DNA of 64,000 nt from Aplectana chamaeleonis (GCA_029168955.1 JAPDOI010000065.1:1302001-1366000); one strand, 5' to 3'. Numbered from the stretch's first letter, positions 35,101 to 44,869 are shown. Program-made: numbers and translations. Notes: generated by a model from the sequence alone, not told the origin.

Positions 35101-38100
35101 GGCTGGCGTCGAGAGGAATCCTGGACCTGTGCAGAAGTATCAATGTGCCACCTGCAGCAAGAAAGTCAACTGGAATGGAACAAGCGTCCAATGCTTTGGA
35201 TGCCAAAGGTGGGTGCACTTCTCCTGTTCAGGTCTTAGTTCTGTGAGGCATCACAACTCATCCTTCCGTTGTGTTCTGTGCTCCGCCCCTAGCAACTCTG
35301 ATTTCTCATTCACCAACCGCCCCCTCTCTATTGTACATATAAATCTTACCGGCCTTCGCACCAAGTTGTCTGAACTCTCACTCTTCGCACGTACTCATCA
35401 TCCGGATGTTATTATGGTTCAAGAAACCAAACTCTCTCCCTCTACCACTTATCCCCAACCAAACATTCCAGGCTACACTGCCTATCACATCCCAAGGACA
35501 GCTCTTGGAGGCGGAGTTTCTACGTTTGTGCTTTCTAACTTACCTTCTCATCTAATTCCAAATGTTCCTAAGGACGGTACTCTCAGAGTGCGTTCCCGTT
35601 CACCTCCCTCTTAAAACTCCACTATCTCTATTTAATATTTACATCCCTCCTACCACTTCTTGTCCCCCAACCTACAACCCCATACCTCTTCTTAAGCAGT
35701 TGCATGACTGCTCTCTCTCCCCATCAGCTGTCTTTGCAGGTGACTTCAATGCTCACACGTTCTGTTCTGCGCTTGAGTCCGACGCCAGAGGGGAAGACGT
35801 CGAGGAATGGGCTGAGGAGTGTGATCTGGTTATCCTCAACGATGATCAGCCTACTCGTCTCCCTTCCTACGGCCGACCTTCTAGCCCGGACATCTCCCTC
35901 GTTTCATCCAATCTTTCTAATTCTTGCACATGGTCCACTTCCACAACTCTTCCCAGCGACCACATTCCCGTCTTTCTCCATATTGATCTCTCAAACTCTC
36001 TTGCCCCTTATACTGGTATTCGTCAACGTTCTTATCTCAATTTAGGCCTTGCTGACTGGGTCCTGTTCAGAGAGGTTGCGCTCCGCCAGGCAGCTGAGTA
36101 TCCATGGAATGGCGATGTGCACCAGAAAGAGCATCACATATCTGACGCCATCCGGAAGGCTACAAAGCGGCCATACCTGAAGGACGTGTGAAAAGTTTCT
36201 ACCCTAATGTCACCAGGGAGATTCTACAGAAGATCAGGACAAGAGATGAAAAGAGAGCTGAGAATCATTTGGACCCTGAGGTGGCCAAGCTGGATGAAGA
36301 GATAAGAAAGGATCTGGACAAGCACAAGAAAGACAGTTGGGAGAAGTTCACTGAAAGGTTGAACTTTAAAACCGACGGAACAACTGCGTGGAAAGTATTG
36401 AGGAAGATATCTGGCAAGTGCGCCCCTCCTCGAACTCTACCATAGAGTTCGATAACAGCGTCTTCAAATCAGGAAAGGCTGCCGCATATGCTCTTGGCAA
36501 AAATTTCTTCATCACACGTACCAAGCGTGGCTTACAAAACAGAGTCACGGTAAGAGAACTAAGCCGTCTGCCGCTGATGAACGCCACTGAGGCCTTTACT
36601 CCTGCTCAGGTGGAGAAGGCTATCAAGGAAATGCGGAACTCGAAGGCTCTCGGACCTGATGGTATCTCAGCAGCCATCTTGAAGAAGCTTCCCACGGAAC
36701 TTCTACCGATGATCGCAGATATCATAAACACTTCTTTCCGAACCTGCACTCTACCACAAGCATGGAAGACCGCCAATGTGATACCCCTGCCTAAGCCAGG
36801 CAAATCGCAAAGCACGGTGAAGGGCTATCGCCCTATTAGCCTGTAATCACCGATCGCGAAAGTAGCCGAAAAGCTAATCGTAAGGGACCTGGCAGAGCAG
36901 AATGAGGCACAGCAACATCAACATGGGTTTAGAAAGCTTCACTCCACCACCACTGCCCTTCTGGAGATTGTCTCAGCTATGCGGTCGATGGGTTCAATTT
37001 CAGAAAGCCTCTTAGAACAGTGGCCGTTGCCCTCGATCTAACCAAAGCATTTGATTCTGTTAACCTAGGACTTTTGTCCGAGAAACTATTGAAGTCCTCG
37101 CTGCAACCGTGGCAGAAGCGTTGGATAGCAGCGTTTACGAAAGGTCGTCGGGCCAAAGTGCTATTCCAGAATCACGTCTCCGATAGTATACCTGTAGCAG
37201 CCGGTGTGCCGCAGGGTGGAGTTTTGTCACCTGCTCTCTTCAGCCTGTATATTGAAGACCTACCCGAGCCTCCTGAAAACATAAAAATCGTTGCGTATGC
37301 CGACGATATCACCATCATGTGCCGTAATCGTGACATACAGGTAGCCGCAAACAAGATCAGCGACTATCTCGTCGAGCTTAAAAACTTTCTCGATAGTATG
37401 ATGCTCACAGTTTCCGCGGCGAAGTCTTCTGTTTCGGTATTCACATCTGACCCAAAGGAACACAGCGCCCAACCTGTTGTCAGGTGGGATGGTGACCTCT
37501 TGCCTACAGCGCAATTTCCTAAACTGCTGGGCCTCGTTTTGGACCCATCGCTGAAGTTTCACAAAAATGCTGAACAGAAGCAGGCAATTATCAAGGCAAA
37601 GCTTAATGTGTTGAGAGCTCTAGGAGGAACGTCCTGGGGTGGCAGCAGAGAGACAATCTTGACGACATATCGAGCTATTCTGCAGCCTGCATTGGAGTAT
37701 GCTGCACCTGTCTGGCAGCACATCGTGTCGGACAGTTCCTGGACTAAGATGCAGCGAATTCAGAATGCTGCACTACGAATAGCCACTGGATGTGCAAAAA
37801 GCTCACCGATTGAGCACCTTCACGCCGAGGCCCGTATCTTGCCAGTGAAAGAGCATTGTCAGCTCCAGGCTCAGCAGATGTTTATTAATGTCCTTAAGCA
37901 ACCTAATCATCCGTCGAGAAGACTATTAAATCCCGTGAGAGAGAGATCGATCAGAGTGCCGTTTGCCGATGCTCCGAACAAAGTGAATGTACAGAGATGG
38001 ACCGACTCGAATCAAGAACGGCTTCGTCTCTTACGCGCGGAGCACACCCGGTTTGTGAAGAATCATCTCGCCAAAGCGGCCGTCAACCCTATTCTCGGTG

Positions 38101-38947
38101 ATGTGCCGCCCAGGGTATGTGATACCGAGTCCGAGCTCGGTAGGCGCGCCAGGTGTATCCTCGCTTCGTTGCGCTGCGGACATTCTCCATTGCTTATGTC
38201 TTACCTGCACAGGATCGACAATAGTCAGCCTGACGTGTGCCCGGACTGTGGAAACCAAGGCCACGACACTAAACACCTATTTGACTGCCCGAAGAAGCCA
38301 ACAACGCTCACTACAATAGACTTGTGGACGAATCCAGTGCTGGTCGCCCAGTTTCTCAACTTGTGACGAAACCCCTCTCAGTGGCTGCAAAGAAGAAGAA
38401 GTTTTCAATCATCCTTTAACGTCAATGCCAATAAAAGCCTTATTTGTGACATTACCAGTGTTGCCAGTGTCTCAAATCGTGAACTAACGCCCTGATACGT
38501 CATTCATTTGATTCCAATCAAAACCCACATTTCATGTGAAATAACTGCAATCATGTGACCGACCATATGCATGATATCGCCTAGTGATATCAGACTGATG
38601 AGAATACTGCATGTGTTTCGCAAAGATCTGAACAATAGCTAATGTAGGGACATCAGAAGTGCTCACCCAGACATAGATTTGCTTTAGATGAAGGGCCACA
38701 CCTCGATCTCATCGTCACATAGATAATGAATGAGTTCCCAAAAATACTGATTGGCGGAACCAGTAAATAGTAAACTTGATATTGTATCGAGATGGTGCTT
38801 GCAATCCGCGCAGTGGGGGTTGTATCTGAAAACATATGAGATTTTTTTTGAAACGAGAGCTTACAAGGCGCTGAAAAAATATGTGAATAGGAACATAATC
38901 TTTCGCACATCCACGATTCAAAGTCTTTTACGTGTTGCAATCAGCAT
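20179..38947 (-). CDS. srsx-type 7TM chemoreceptor gene with giant TE-filled introns
   Basis: Eight proposed exons, 5' to 3' on the minus strand: 38947-38932 (MLIAT, tentative), 38825-38702 (TM1, PPISIFGNSFIIYVTMRS), about 38627-38525 (TM2, SLRNTCSILISLISLGD; donor uncertain), 31472-31363 (TM3, DTCVYIQLVPIFGV then VDRVLSLSTS), 31027-30920 (TM4, AAQIVPAIAYGLIMDVWVF), 30853-30717 (ECL2-TM5, VVCYITVPMQG, then VINIMLVLCYAYFF), 20561-20357 (TM6-TM7, SLIIISLVVVLGFF, then TATATNFFVYYTV) and 20299-20179 (tail SKEYRRIFNKYLG, TAG stop). All junction phases agree, for about 307 residues, the usual size of the family. The LRNTC...GD, DR at the end of TM3 and NFFVYYT-S-K-EYRR motifs are srsx hallmarks (nematode chemosensory GPCRs). 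Introns are 57-335 nt except two of about 7 and 10 kb, which hold LINEs and MITEs. An alternative is two genes, one lacking TM6-7, but the phase match argues for one. Confidence 0.75.
21000..22200. other. intron sequence, nothing recognised
   Basis: Part of the proposed 10-kb receptor intron. Only short unsupported frames occur on either strand, and no repeat with visible termini was found. Confidence 0.45.
22215..22995. mobile_element. strongly decayed copy of the 12.6-kb MITE family
   Basis: Shares ACGAATATGGGGTT, GGTGGGTGCCATGCCATTCA, TCGGAGACTGGACAT...TTCATATTCA and CTGATTG...ACGCT-like interior words with the copies at 12.6 and 46.7 kb, but both termini are unclear. Confidence 0.55.
23395..24815 (+). 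pseudogene. decayed Jockey/CR1-like LINE reverse-transcriptase remnant
   Basis: Broken frames carry, in order, an RT block NFSKAFDTINHSF (about 23440-23490), a FADDIKISI block (about 23625-23650), SAVELMSKWCEEWG, KKLTWEPHTEPIV (about 23870-23905), RLYRDYVLPQ...SPVWNP (about 24555-24610) and RLKELGLKSLMSKKVRADLI (about 24720-24785). This is the standard order from RT palm to the C-terminal domain of Jockey/CR1-superfamily LINEs. Multiple stops and frameshifts show that it is dead. It lies inside the large receptor intron, on the opposite strand. Confidence 0.75.
24957..25448 (-). pseudogene. CR1-like LINE, 3' end segment
   Basis: The minus strand encodes the C-terminal domain: AEHTPFVAEYLSDA, PIYGGVPPRV, RTILAGLRCGHS and the zinc-knuckle-like CPDCECAGHDSLHLFSC, then a stop at 24997. 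It aligns residue by residue with the C-terminus of the LINE at 34.8-38.4 kb (NPILGDVPPRV, CPDCGNQGHDTKHLFDC). After the stop the strand ends in GAGAAGAAGAAGG, the same (GAA)n tail as the other copy. The 5' side is truncated and abuts the opposite-strand segment of the same family. Confidence 0.8.
25449..26195 (+). pseudogene. CR1-like LINE, 5' segment (2A-like, PHD, endonuclease start)
   Basis: The frame carries WECRWLAAALLYFLLLRAG and IESNPGP (a 2A-like motif, NPGP codons at 25657-25668), a PHD-type zinc finger (CCHFG...CGGCFGWVHLKC...C...C), then the first half of an AP-like endonuclease: YQLNINGLRAKLAEL, ILLQETKLS, GYLSYHAPRTSHGGGVSTFV. It stops at 26193 before the catalytic GDFN block. 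Together with the inverted 3' segment immediately upstream it looks like one twin-primed insertion. Confidence 0.8.
26272..26550. mobile_element. 280-bp G+C-rich foldback MITE
   Basis: Inverted arms of about 75 bases at 26272-26350 and 26477-26550 share GTGAGAATGGC (with one change), CGGCGTG, TTGGCAGGCGGCCGTCGC and GCCGCTCTCGGACG. ORFs across it are symmetry artefacts. Confidence 0.8.
27240..27605. repeat. 42-bp minisatellite, CATCAGGACGTCGTGGAAAGTGC type
   Basis: The CATCAGGACGTC core starts at 27444, 27486, 27528 and 27570, exactly 42 bases apart, with weaker units upstream to about 27300. It is related to the 21-bp array at 9.65 kb. It lies inside the large receptor intron. Confidence 0.9.
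27611..27999. mobile_element. Tourist-like (PIF/Harbinger) MITE
   Basis: TIRs GGCGTCATTCATAG and CTATGAATGACGCC are flanked by TTA on both sides (left ATTA, right TTAC), matching the 3-bp TWA target duplication of PIF/Harbinger elements. The inner ends carry inverted AAGCGCGGCACGCGCG blocks and GCCGCCATGGCGGC-type palindromes. It is complete and non-coding. A second, truncated copy is at 4272-4585. Confidence 0.85.
28046..28545. other. unresolved open frames
   Basis: Both strands carry frames of 60-80 codons (28046-28285 minus, 28077-28262 plus, 28342-28536 minus, 28323-28505 plus). A TTTTTAG acceptor-like site is on the plus strand at 28304-28311. None has a recognised motif, and none is needed for the receptor gene that spans this region. 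Confidence 0.3.
28624..28700. repeat. near-perfect 37-bp palindrome with 3-nt loop
   Basis: Left arm 28624-28660 and right arm 28664-28700 are complementary at 36 of 37 positions around GCA. The arms run from TGGCTCCAGCTAGTGCA to GGGGGGTCTGAA. It could fold as a long hairpin in RNA or extrude as a cruciform. Confidence 0.93.
28745..30660. other. no recognised gene; weak two-exon candidate
   Basis: The plus strand has frames at 29092-29274 and 29401-29610, and a possible exon pair 29925-30060 and 30110-30375 around a GTAAGT donor (30060) and an ATATAG acceptor (30103-30108). The putative peptide (RKIPEKLNFVSLMCIWRLQA, then MGQCTCRDV and a hydrophobic FVLILLGGLEL) was not recognised. Part of the proposed large receptor intron. 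Confidence 0.25.
31945..32583. mobile_element. 640-bp foldback MITE
   Basis: Arms of about 230 bases mirror each other (TTCGGGAGTGCACAAGCCCCC; CCATG(T)GGCAGGCATCGACTTT; GCATGACCACCG; near the centre ATGACATTTGAATTATCACCG). A related but diverged copy is at 39205-39590. Confidence 0.8.
32655..33315. mobile_element. foldback element with an internal duplication
   Basis: The ends TTCCCTAAAGTCGCTTTGTTTT and its complement (about 33283-33310) are inverted. A block with CGTCGCCCGCGGCAA...GCGAAACTTTGA occurs directly at 32716 and 32903 and inverted at about 33208-33260. GGTCTGGGCCTTTCGCAACAAAAGTC near 32870 is inverted at about 33075-33100. The result is a three-arm foldback without genes. Confidence 0.65.
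34040..34560 (-). pseudogene. RTE/L1-like LINE C-terminal remnant
   Basis: Minus-strand frames read ARVFQMRCLRQILGIT and DHVSRNDDIRK, then TRRLRWFGQVCRMDPSRLP, then HMEEDLETQRCS...AANRFDWKRI. This is the usual post-RT sequence of RTE-type LINEs in animals (CLR-x-ILGI, RRLRW-x-GH, W-x-D). An insert with two copies of a GGGGTCTCATACACA-like word at about 34455-34500 interrupts it. It lies inside the 7-kb receptor intron. Confidence 0.7.
34820..38402 (+). mobile_element. nearly full-length CR1-like LINE (PHD, endonuclease, RT), disabled
   Basis: ORF segments 34847-35614, 35562-36191, 36188-36445, 36388-36846 and 37020-38366 together cover one polyprotein-like ORF with frameshifts near 35585, 36170, 36418 and 37005 and an in-frame TAA at 36844. 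Order: QRAGVERNPGP 2A-like motif (NPGP at 35117-35128), PHD-type finger (about 35140-35290), AP-like endonuclease (VHINLTGLRTKLSEL; VQETKLS; AGDFNAH near 35740; SDHIPV), RT (LGPDGISAAILK, ALDLTKAFDSV, GVPQGGVLSP, YADD at 37296-37307), and a C-terminal CPDCGNQGHDTKHLFDC knuckle. The element ends in AAGAAGAAGAAG at about 38389-38402. It lies inside the receptor intron, opposite to it. The 5' limit is uncertain. Catalytic motifs survive, so the lesions are few and probably recent. Confidence 0.88.
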
Positions 38948-39204
38948 AATCAAACTGCGCTGCGATTATGAAAAAGGGGAGTGCGATGGAGAACATCAAA
39001 GAGGTCGCAGTTGCACATTTTGAAATTCGCAAGCAGTTTTGAAACTCTCATGGGTTGTCGTTAACATCTACATTTGCTCTGAAATAAAAAATCTTAAATG
39101 GATAGGATACTCCAGATTTACGATTCTGAAGCCCAGAACTTCTCGAAAAATGTTAGAAAGCTTACCACAATTGCCGAACGTAGTGCGCTACGATCCATGG
39201 TTCG

Positions 39205-39590
39205 TGTCCTCCAACTATAGTGCCTCCATTCGGTGGTGCACAGGCTCCCCTTTCCACCGGCACCCGCAGCTACCGTACTTTTCCTTTTTTGTCTTTAAAT
39301 AAATATTTTTTCAAGCATTTATCTTCTGATTCGGATCGATAGACCTCTAACCCCCTACCCAACACGATCATACTTATACTGTCATCGAAACATTTCAAGA
39401 CAGTGAAAAAAGTGGGAAAATTCAAATGAGCATGCTCGCCAGCCCTGCGGATGATTGGACGGTGATCATGCGAAAGTCGATGACTGGTACATGGGGTGAG
39501 AGAGAATGGAGGAGTGGGGGACGCCACAGTAAGTGAGAAGGAGAAGCTCTGCACTCCCGAATAGAGGCACTGTACGATACCGCTCTTAGA
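39205..39590. mobile_element. diverged copy of the 31.9-kb foldback MITE
   Basis: The left end GTGCCTCCATTCGGTGGTGCACAGGCTCCCC and the right end with GATCATGCGAAAGTCGATG, CATGGGGTGAGAGAGAA and CTCTGCACTCCCGAATAGAGGC match the arms at 31945-32583, with an unrelated, shorter centre. Confidence 0.65.
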
Positions 39591-40027
39591 TTTCTATCAG
39601 AACGCATTCGGTGACGTCTTTTTGAGCGCCCTTTTTGATAACTATGAGGGCACAGGGCGCCGTGCAAACTGACTAGAAGTCCGCAGCCATATTACTATCC
39701 GTTGGCCCCACTGTAGAGTCTTCCACGTCCATCAGTTGTTGGTTAAGCGTTTGGTTAATTTCTCGAACAGTTCAAAAGCGTTTAGTAAAAAAGTTCACAC
39801 TCGACTATAAAATTGACCCAGAAGGGTATTGGGCTTTTGATCACGATTCTAAGTTCTATCTGAGGGATTAATCGAGATTCCTTAAAATCCGTTTAAAGCT
39901 TCCTGTCAGCAACATTTTGAGCGCAAAACTTGACTTTTGACGTACGATGATTTCTCTCAGGGTTAATCAGAGTGTTGAACACTAATTTAAAATAATTTTG
40001 GTATTCTGACAGATCCCGATAGATTAC

Positions 40028-40187
40028 GTTGTGTACCCTCTATAAAACGTCGAAGTTCACATCATTCCAGGCGCGAGCGGCGCGCGCGACGCCTCGGCCT
40101 CTGTCTGCCCTACGCTCTTTCACTGTCTCTAACCTACGCTCCGCCCCAACATGCGTAGGAACCAAGTGATTTCTGCCGTTTCATAGC
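40028..40187. mobile_element. 160-bp MITE with CTATAAAACG termini, copy 1
   Basis: Closely matches 59166-59323: CTATAAAACGTCGAAGTTCACATC at the left, a central GGCGCGAGCGGCGCGCGCG block, CACTGTCTCTAACCT, and GTGATTTCTGCCGTTTCATAG at the right. The ends are imperfect inverted repeats. Confidence 0.75.
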
Positions 40188-40189
40188 CT

Positions 40190-42350
40190 GTATATTGTAA
40201 CGGATTGCGACTAATCCTCGTGTAGGGAACTGGTGCGCCGAGCCTCGCGCCTTAGCCAGGCGGCATCGCTAGCGGTTGGCATGGCGCTCATCGCAGTACT
40301 ATGCGTTTCTGCTTTGCCGGCTCTGGCTCCCTTCGTCTCTGATACATTGACACTTTCCACCGGTGCAGCGTTTCCAGCGACCGCACTCGCCTCCACTTGT
40401 ATGATTCATGCTCATCCAGCAGAACTCGGAAGCTTATGGGTCACCAGCCGCTAATGTTCCTTTCTACCCTGGCGTGGACAGCGACTCTTCAGCCTGGTGC
40501 TCTTTATACCCCACCGCGTTGGCGAGCCAATACGGGGAGAGGCCGTGTTGTATACAGGCGCGGCTGATCTCTCGAGGTTAGACATCACCGTAAAGCAAGC
40601 AGCGTTACAGCGGGCCTCGGTCGTGGCCATGCGTTCAACACTTAGGCCAAGCTTCAACTTGTTTATGGATGCGACCCCAGTGCGCTCGCCATGTACGAGT
40701 CACGAGAGTAGCATATTTGATTCGAGCGTCACCGTACTGTTTGGCCCCACACCCTTTCCACTTGTAGTTCCGCCGGAAATCGACATTTTTGAAAACTACG
40801 ATCGACGAGAGCAGAATATTCGAGTCCACCGTAGTCGAATTCTCCTGTATAAAACTTCCACCGTCTCACATGAACGTAGAAGACCGCCACATCTGGAGCA
40901 GGAAAAACTCGGAGTCCACGAACCTAGACCAGAGTCTTGAGACACCTACACTTAGAACGACTTGTTCTTTTTTATACAATTAAGAACACAGTGTAGCGCC
41001 GTTTAGCGTGTATCTAACAAAACCAACAACGCTTGCGCTGGGAACACACTTGAAACAGGTAGAAACCCATATACTGTAGCGCCCTTCAGCGTCTATCTTT
41101 GACGGCGAAATTTAGTATGCTGGGTAATTCACAAATAAGAGGACTTCCAGCTGGATCAAACCCTTCTTGAAACAACCGTATTTTCTTACATAGCACAGGC
41201 TGTTACCAGCCTCAAATATTTGTGGGGAATTTCCCGATGGCAATAGACCTGACTTGGTCACTGAAACTCGTTCGAGGGGAGAGGGCGAGACGTTCCCTTC
41301 CGAGAAGACGTCTTCTCCTCCTTTCCCCTTGAATTAAAGGCAAGGTTCCCGATAAAATCGGTTATTGTGCTATCCCCATGGAATGGTAGATCTGGCCATC
41401 ACAAAAGTGAAGGTGAGCGAAAAATTGGGGAAAAATCGATCAGGAAGAAATTATCGCATGGTGTCCTCCCGCCCCCAATTACCGAGATTTGTGTAGAAGC
41501 CTGTTTTGTCACTTTTTATTTTGCTTCTATCGTAATTTCTGAACATTTCTGGAGACTACTGACCACTTTAACAGCAAAATAAAGTGCGGAGAAACAAGCA
41601 TTAATCAAAATCTCTTTAATTAGGGGGCCGGCCGACGCCGGTAATTAGCCGTTATAACTTGTCTTTGAGCGTTTTTCCCGCAAATTTCCAGGTTTTTTCA
41701 CAGATTTCTTTCTTTGGTGATGACCAAATCTACATTCTCATGAAGAGAGCTCAAAATTCGTTTTTATCGCGAACCCTGCCTTTAATACACAATGAATGAC
41801 GCTCTAAACTATCGACTCTAGAGGAGAACAAGGGAAGATTGCTTTACGGCTGTTTCCATGACCTTTCCCCGAGCATGATGAACGCAAAAACGGAGCGGTG
41901 CGTATACCGTGTTGAAAACTAGCCAGTTTCGGGGGGTCCCGCTTTTTACAAGTTGAGGGGGCAGATCTGCCGCTCAAGGACTTCATAAAGTATCTGTGTC
42001 AGGATTTCAGGGCAGGTAATTAGCATGTTTCTAACCTTTCATCAGAGGTGAATATTTTTGACCCTAATCCAGTTCTTCAAGAACAGGAAACTGTTGAAAA
42101 TAGCGAGTTTAGCCAAGCTGATTTTGGATTAATCAATGAACAATCGGTGTTGGGATCGCATGGGGGAAAAGACCTGCGTTCGGGCGAACGAGGGAAGATC
42201 TGCTGGCCGGAGGTCCCTCCGCCTCCCTCGATTCGGGGAAAGTTCCACAGTTATTTCGAAAGGAGTTCCGTTGCCTTGGAAGCATCGCCACCAATGTCTG
42301 AGGCTACATACATTTGACATGAATCCTAGTGGTACTTTTCGTTCCCGAAT
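40190..42350. other. no supported gene
   Basis: Open frames such as 40233-40454 (hydrophobic, Ala-rich N-terminus) and 40497-40940 have no recognised domain, splice context or homologue in the window. CCATATACTGTAGCGCC- and TGTAGCGCCGTTTAGCGT-type words repeat near 40990 and 41080. Part may be repeat DNA. Confidence 0.4.
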
Positions 42351-42356
42351 GAAGGT

Positions 42357-42409
42357 TGGCGCAAACTCGGTGTACCTATGTTATAGCATATGACACCGAG
42401 TTTGCGCCA
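42357..42409. repeat. perfect 17-bp inverted repeat, 19-nt loop
   Basis: TGGCGCAAACTCGGTGT at 42357-42373 is exactly inverted at 42393-42409. Flanking CGTTCCC and GGGAACG extend the symmetry imperfectly to about 42340 and 42425, so this may be the centre or a relic of a small foldback element. Confidence 0.9.
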
Positions 42410-42971
42410 TTTTTCGATAGGGAACGTATTAGGATCCATCCGGCTGTATACTTTTGCTGTTTCGGATCGTCTACATAAATACAATGAGCGTTGTTCTGCA
42501 CTCTCAACCTCTCAAACATCCTAAATTTTTCGCGTCGTTTGGCTTTGAGCTTTCAGTTGTATTTTCCGATCCTTTTGAACATATTATTCTAATCATTTGA
42601 ATACGACAAGAGTAATTATAATGCATACAAACATTAGAGGCAAGCATGCCGGATAAACCGTTTGAAAACATCAGGTCTTGGTAGATGGAGAGGGGAGGAG
42701 AGGAGAGAAAACGGCTACGAATGGACCTACTCACGCTCCGGGGGGTCTGAGCGGAATTGGCATCGATGGGGGGGGGTCTGACAAGGGAACCACAATTAGC
42801 CATAGTAACCATTCGGAGTGAGATGTATACACGATTGTAGGTCCAGGTAAGGTAGTAAACATATATCAATACTAGCTGCCTAGACCTCCCACAGAGAGCG
42901 CTGTGACCCGCCGAAGTTTGCTCCCCGCAGAAGAGGGGACACGTCCACGCGGGGTAATCATTCCATAGTGT

Positions 42972-43053
42972 GGCAGCCGTGGTATAGTGGTAGAGCTCTC
43001 GCTTCGTGAGTGAGCTATGGAGGGGTTCGATCCCCGAGCCGTGCGAAATTTTT
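42972..43053 (+). tRNA. tRNA-like Pol III unit in left TIR (pseudo-tRNA, CGT loop)
   Basis: An A-box-like TGGTATAGTGG (42980-42990), an anticodon arm CTCGC-TTCGTGA-GTGAG with the triplet CGT (43005-43007; would be Thr), a B-box-like GGTTCGATCCC (43024-43034), and a T5 run at 43049-43053 right after the would-be 3' end. The acceptor stem pairs only at its first three positions and the T-stem is imperfect, so a functional tRNA is unlikely. It could still act as a Pol III promoter with terminator. It reads toward the inside of the transposon. Confidence 0.6.
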
Positions 43054-43059
43054 GCATTT

Positions 43060-44518
43060 TTAGTTTTCTCCTCGGACCTTAATGATTTTCTTACCTTCGA
43101 CATTTTTAGCACTTTCGCACATATAATCAGGTTTCGGAAGTACAATTTTAGACACATTCTCTCGACGCATTCTGTTGCCTTGATGGAAGAATTGCGTTGT
43201 TTTCTCTTCGTTTGGCGTTAAAAATGGAGAGCGAAAATTCATTTTAACACTGATGGAACGATACGAAAAAATGGGAAAAGCACAAATGATGTTCACAAAC
43301 GGCGCATCGAATAAAAACAACGAGGTTTGGAGCCTCAAAGTGACCTTGACGAGGAAAACTCCGTTTCTTTCCTGCAGAAGGACAAACAGCTTGTCTCCAA
43401 GTCTGCCATCGGCGTAGACTAGTGGCAACACTGTGTAGGAGTGCGTGGTTGCCGCTTTGCTATCCACTATTCTTTCAACCTATAAAGCCAGATTACGGTT
43501 ATTTGGCTTATTGAAGGGAGTAATCAAAGCAATAGCTATTATTCACCTTTTTACAACCGGCTGGTGCTAGACTTCGAGCCGTGGTCATTTCTTTCGCGAA
43601 GCCGGATTGGTCCCCATTACAAAAACAGGCCAAAGGAAGCGTTCTCATGTCGATTTTCACGGATTCCACGAACTCTCTTGCCTGCATTTCTATATCTTCA
43701 CGGGATCTGAACGTCCGTCTTGTCACGAACGTTCTAATTCTCCCTTGAAACGACTCCATAACATCTTTTGAATGAATCAATCCATGTTGAGCTCGCCGTA
43801 AAGTTCTCAATGTTTTGTTGACGTGCGAGGTTTAAAGCCAACGAACGAAGGTCGTGATCATGCAGCGTTACTCCTTCAAAAATATTCGAGTGAATTTGTG
43901 TGACAATATTCTCCGTGTTATTACGATAGTACACACCTGCTTGAAACTTGCTCTGAACAATTTCATGAAGCACATTGGCGAGATTCTTAAGTTTTGCGGT
44001 CCGCTGAAACCTCTGCACGTCGTGCTCCTCAATCGCTCGCAATTTCGTCACATGATTCCAACATTTGATCTATCGGAAATTATGTTGCATAACCTTCAGC
44101 GTACGACTACCCTTCACTGATGCTCGATAGAAGGCAATAGCATCTTTAACCTAGAATATGTCCAAATGGAAAATGAATTTTGGAACAAAAAACATTCTCA
44201 AAGCTGACTAGTGGTAGTTAAACACACCCTGGCCGTTGGAACATAAGCGTCCCCGAAAATCACTACATCTTCGCCTGTTTCAACCGAGGAGTTTCCACCC
44301 AAGTAATCGTCTTCGCCGTTCCAGTCTGGATCATCGGCAGCATCGCTATCCAGGTCTTCTTCCGAGTCGGCGTCGCAGTGTGCCAAGATGCAGTCGCGTA
44401 GTATACGTATGAATTTTTCCGCAATCTTCTTCTCTTCGCGACAAGCATCTTGACAGTCGAAAGGCTGTCCAAACTCAGAGATTAATAGAGAAACAACCTT
44501 TTCAGGACGGAAAACCAT
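43060..44518 (-). pseudogene. pogo-like (CENP-B-type HTH) transposase, truncated
   Basis: Proposed minus-strand exons are 44518-44216 (acidic N-terminus, MVFRPEKVVSLLISEFG), about 44153-43538 and about 43480-43060. The second starts VKDAIAFYRASVKGSRTLKV, meets an in-frame TAG at about 44079, and continues through a CENP-B-type HTH region (LARQQNIENFTASSTWIDSF, YGVVSRE). It then shifts frame near 43745 and carries the first catalytic block (CNGDQSGFAKEMTTARSLA, GCKKV). The third begins VERIVDSKAATTHSYT and LPLVYADGRLGDKLFVLLQE. The second and third catalytic acids are missing: the frame runs straight into the left TIR. DQSG...RTL/RSL...G-K-K and HSYT...ADG are typical of this transposase group in animals. 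Dead by stop, frameshift and truncation. Confidence 0.7.
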
Positions 44519-44869
44519 CGCGAATAATCAATAGGCGGTAGACGGCGCGTGAACGGGAAAATCTCATGATCTCTCCAATCAATGAATCACAAGCACCGTT
44601 GATTAACAGTCCGCTCAGACTGCACCTGACTAGAGTCACTTAAACATTCTATTGTGGGTGCAAGTGCTCCAACAGAGATAAAAAAGTTTTTCTCTCCATT
44701 TTCAACGCCAAACGAAGAGAAAACAAAGCAATTCTTCCATCAAGGCAACAGAATGCGTCGAGAGAATGTGTCTAAAATTGTATTTCCGAAACCTGATTCT
44801 ATGTGCGAAAGTGCTAAAAATGTCGAAGGTAAGAAAATCATTAAATTCCGAGGAGAAAACTAAAAATGT

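Noticed and set aside
40233..40454. Cuticle collagen N-terminus-like frame
   Set aside because: Hydrophobic Ala/Leu-rich start, but no Gly-X-Y repeats or conserved Cys anywhere downstream.
42972..43045. Functional tRNA-Thr(CGT)
   Set aside because: Only three of seven acceptor positions pair and the T-stem is broken; the copy in the other TIR is no better. Kept as a tRNA-like unit.
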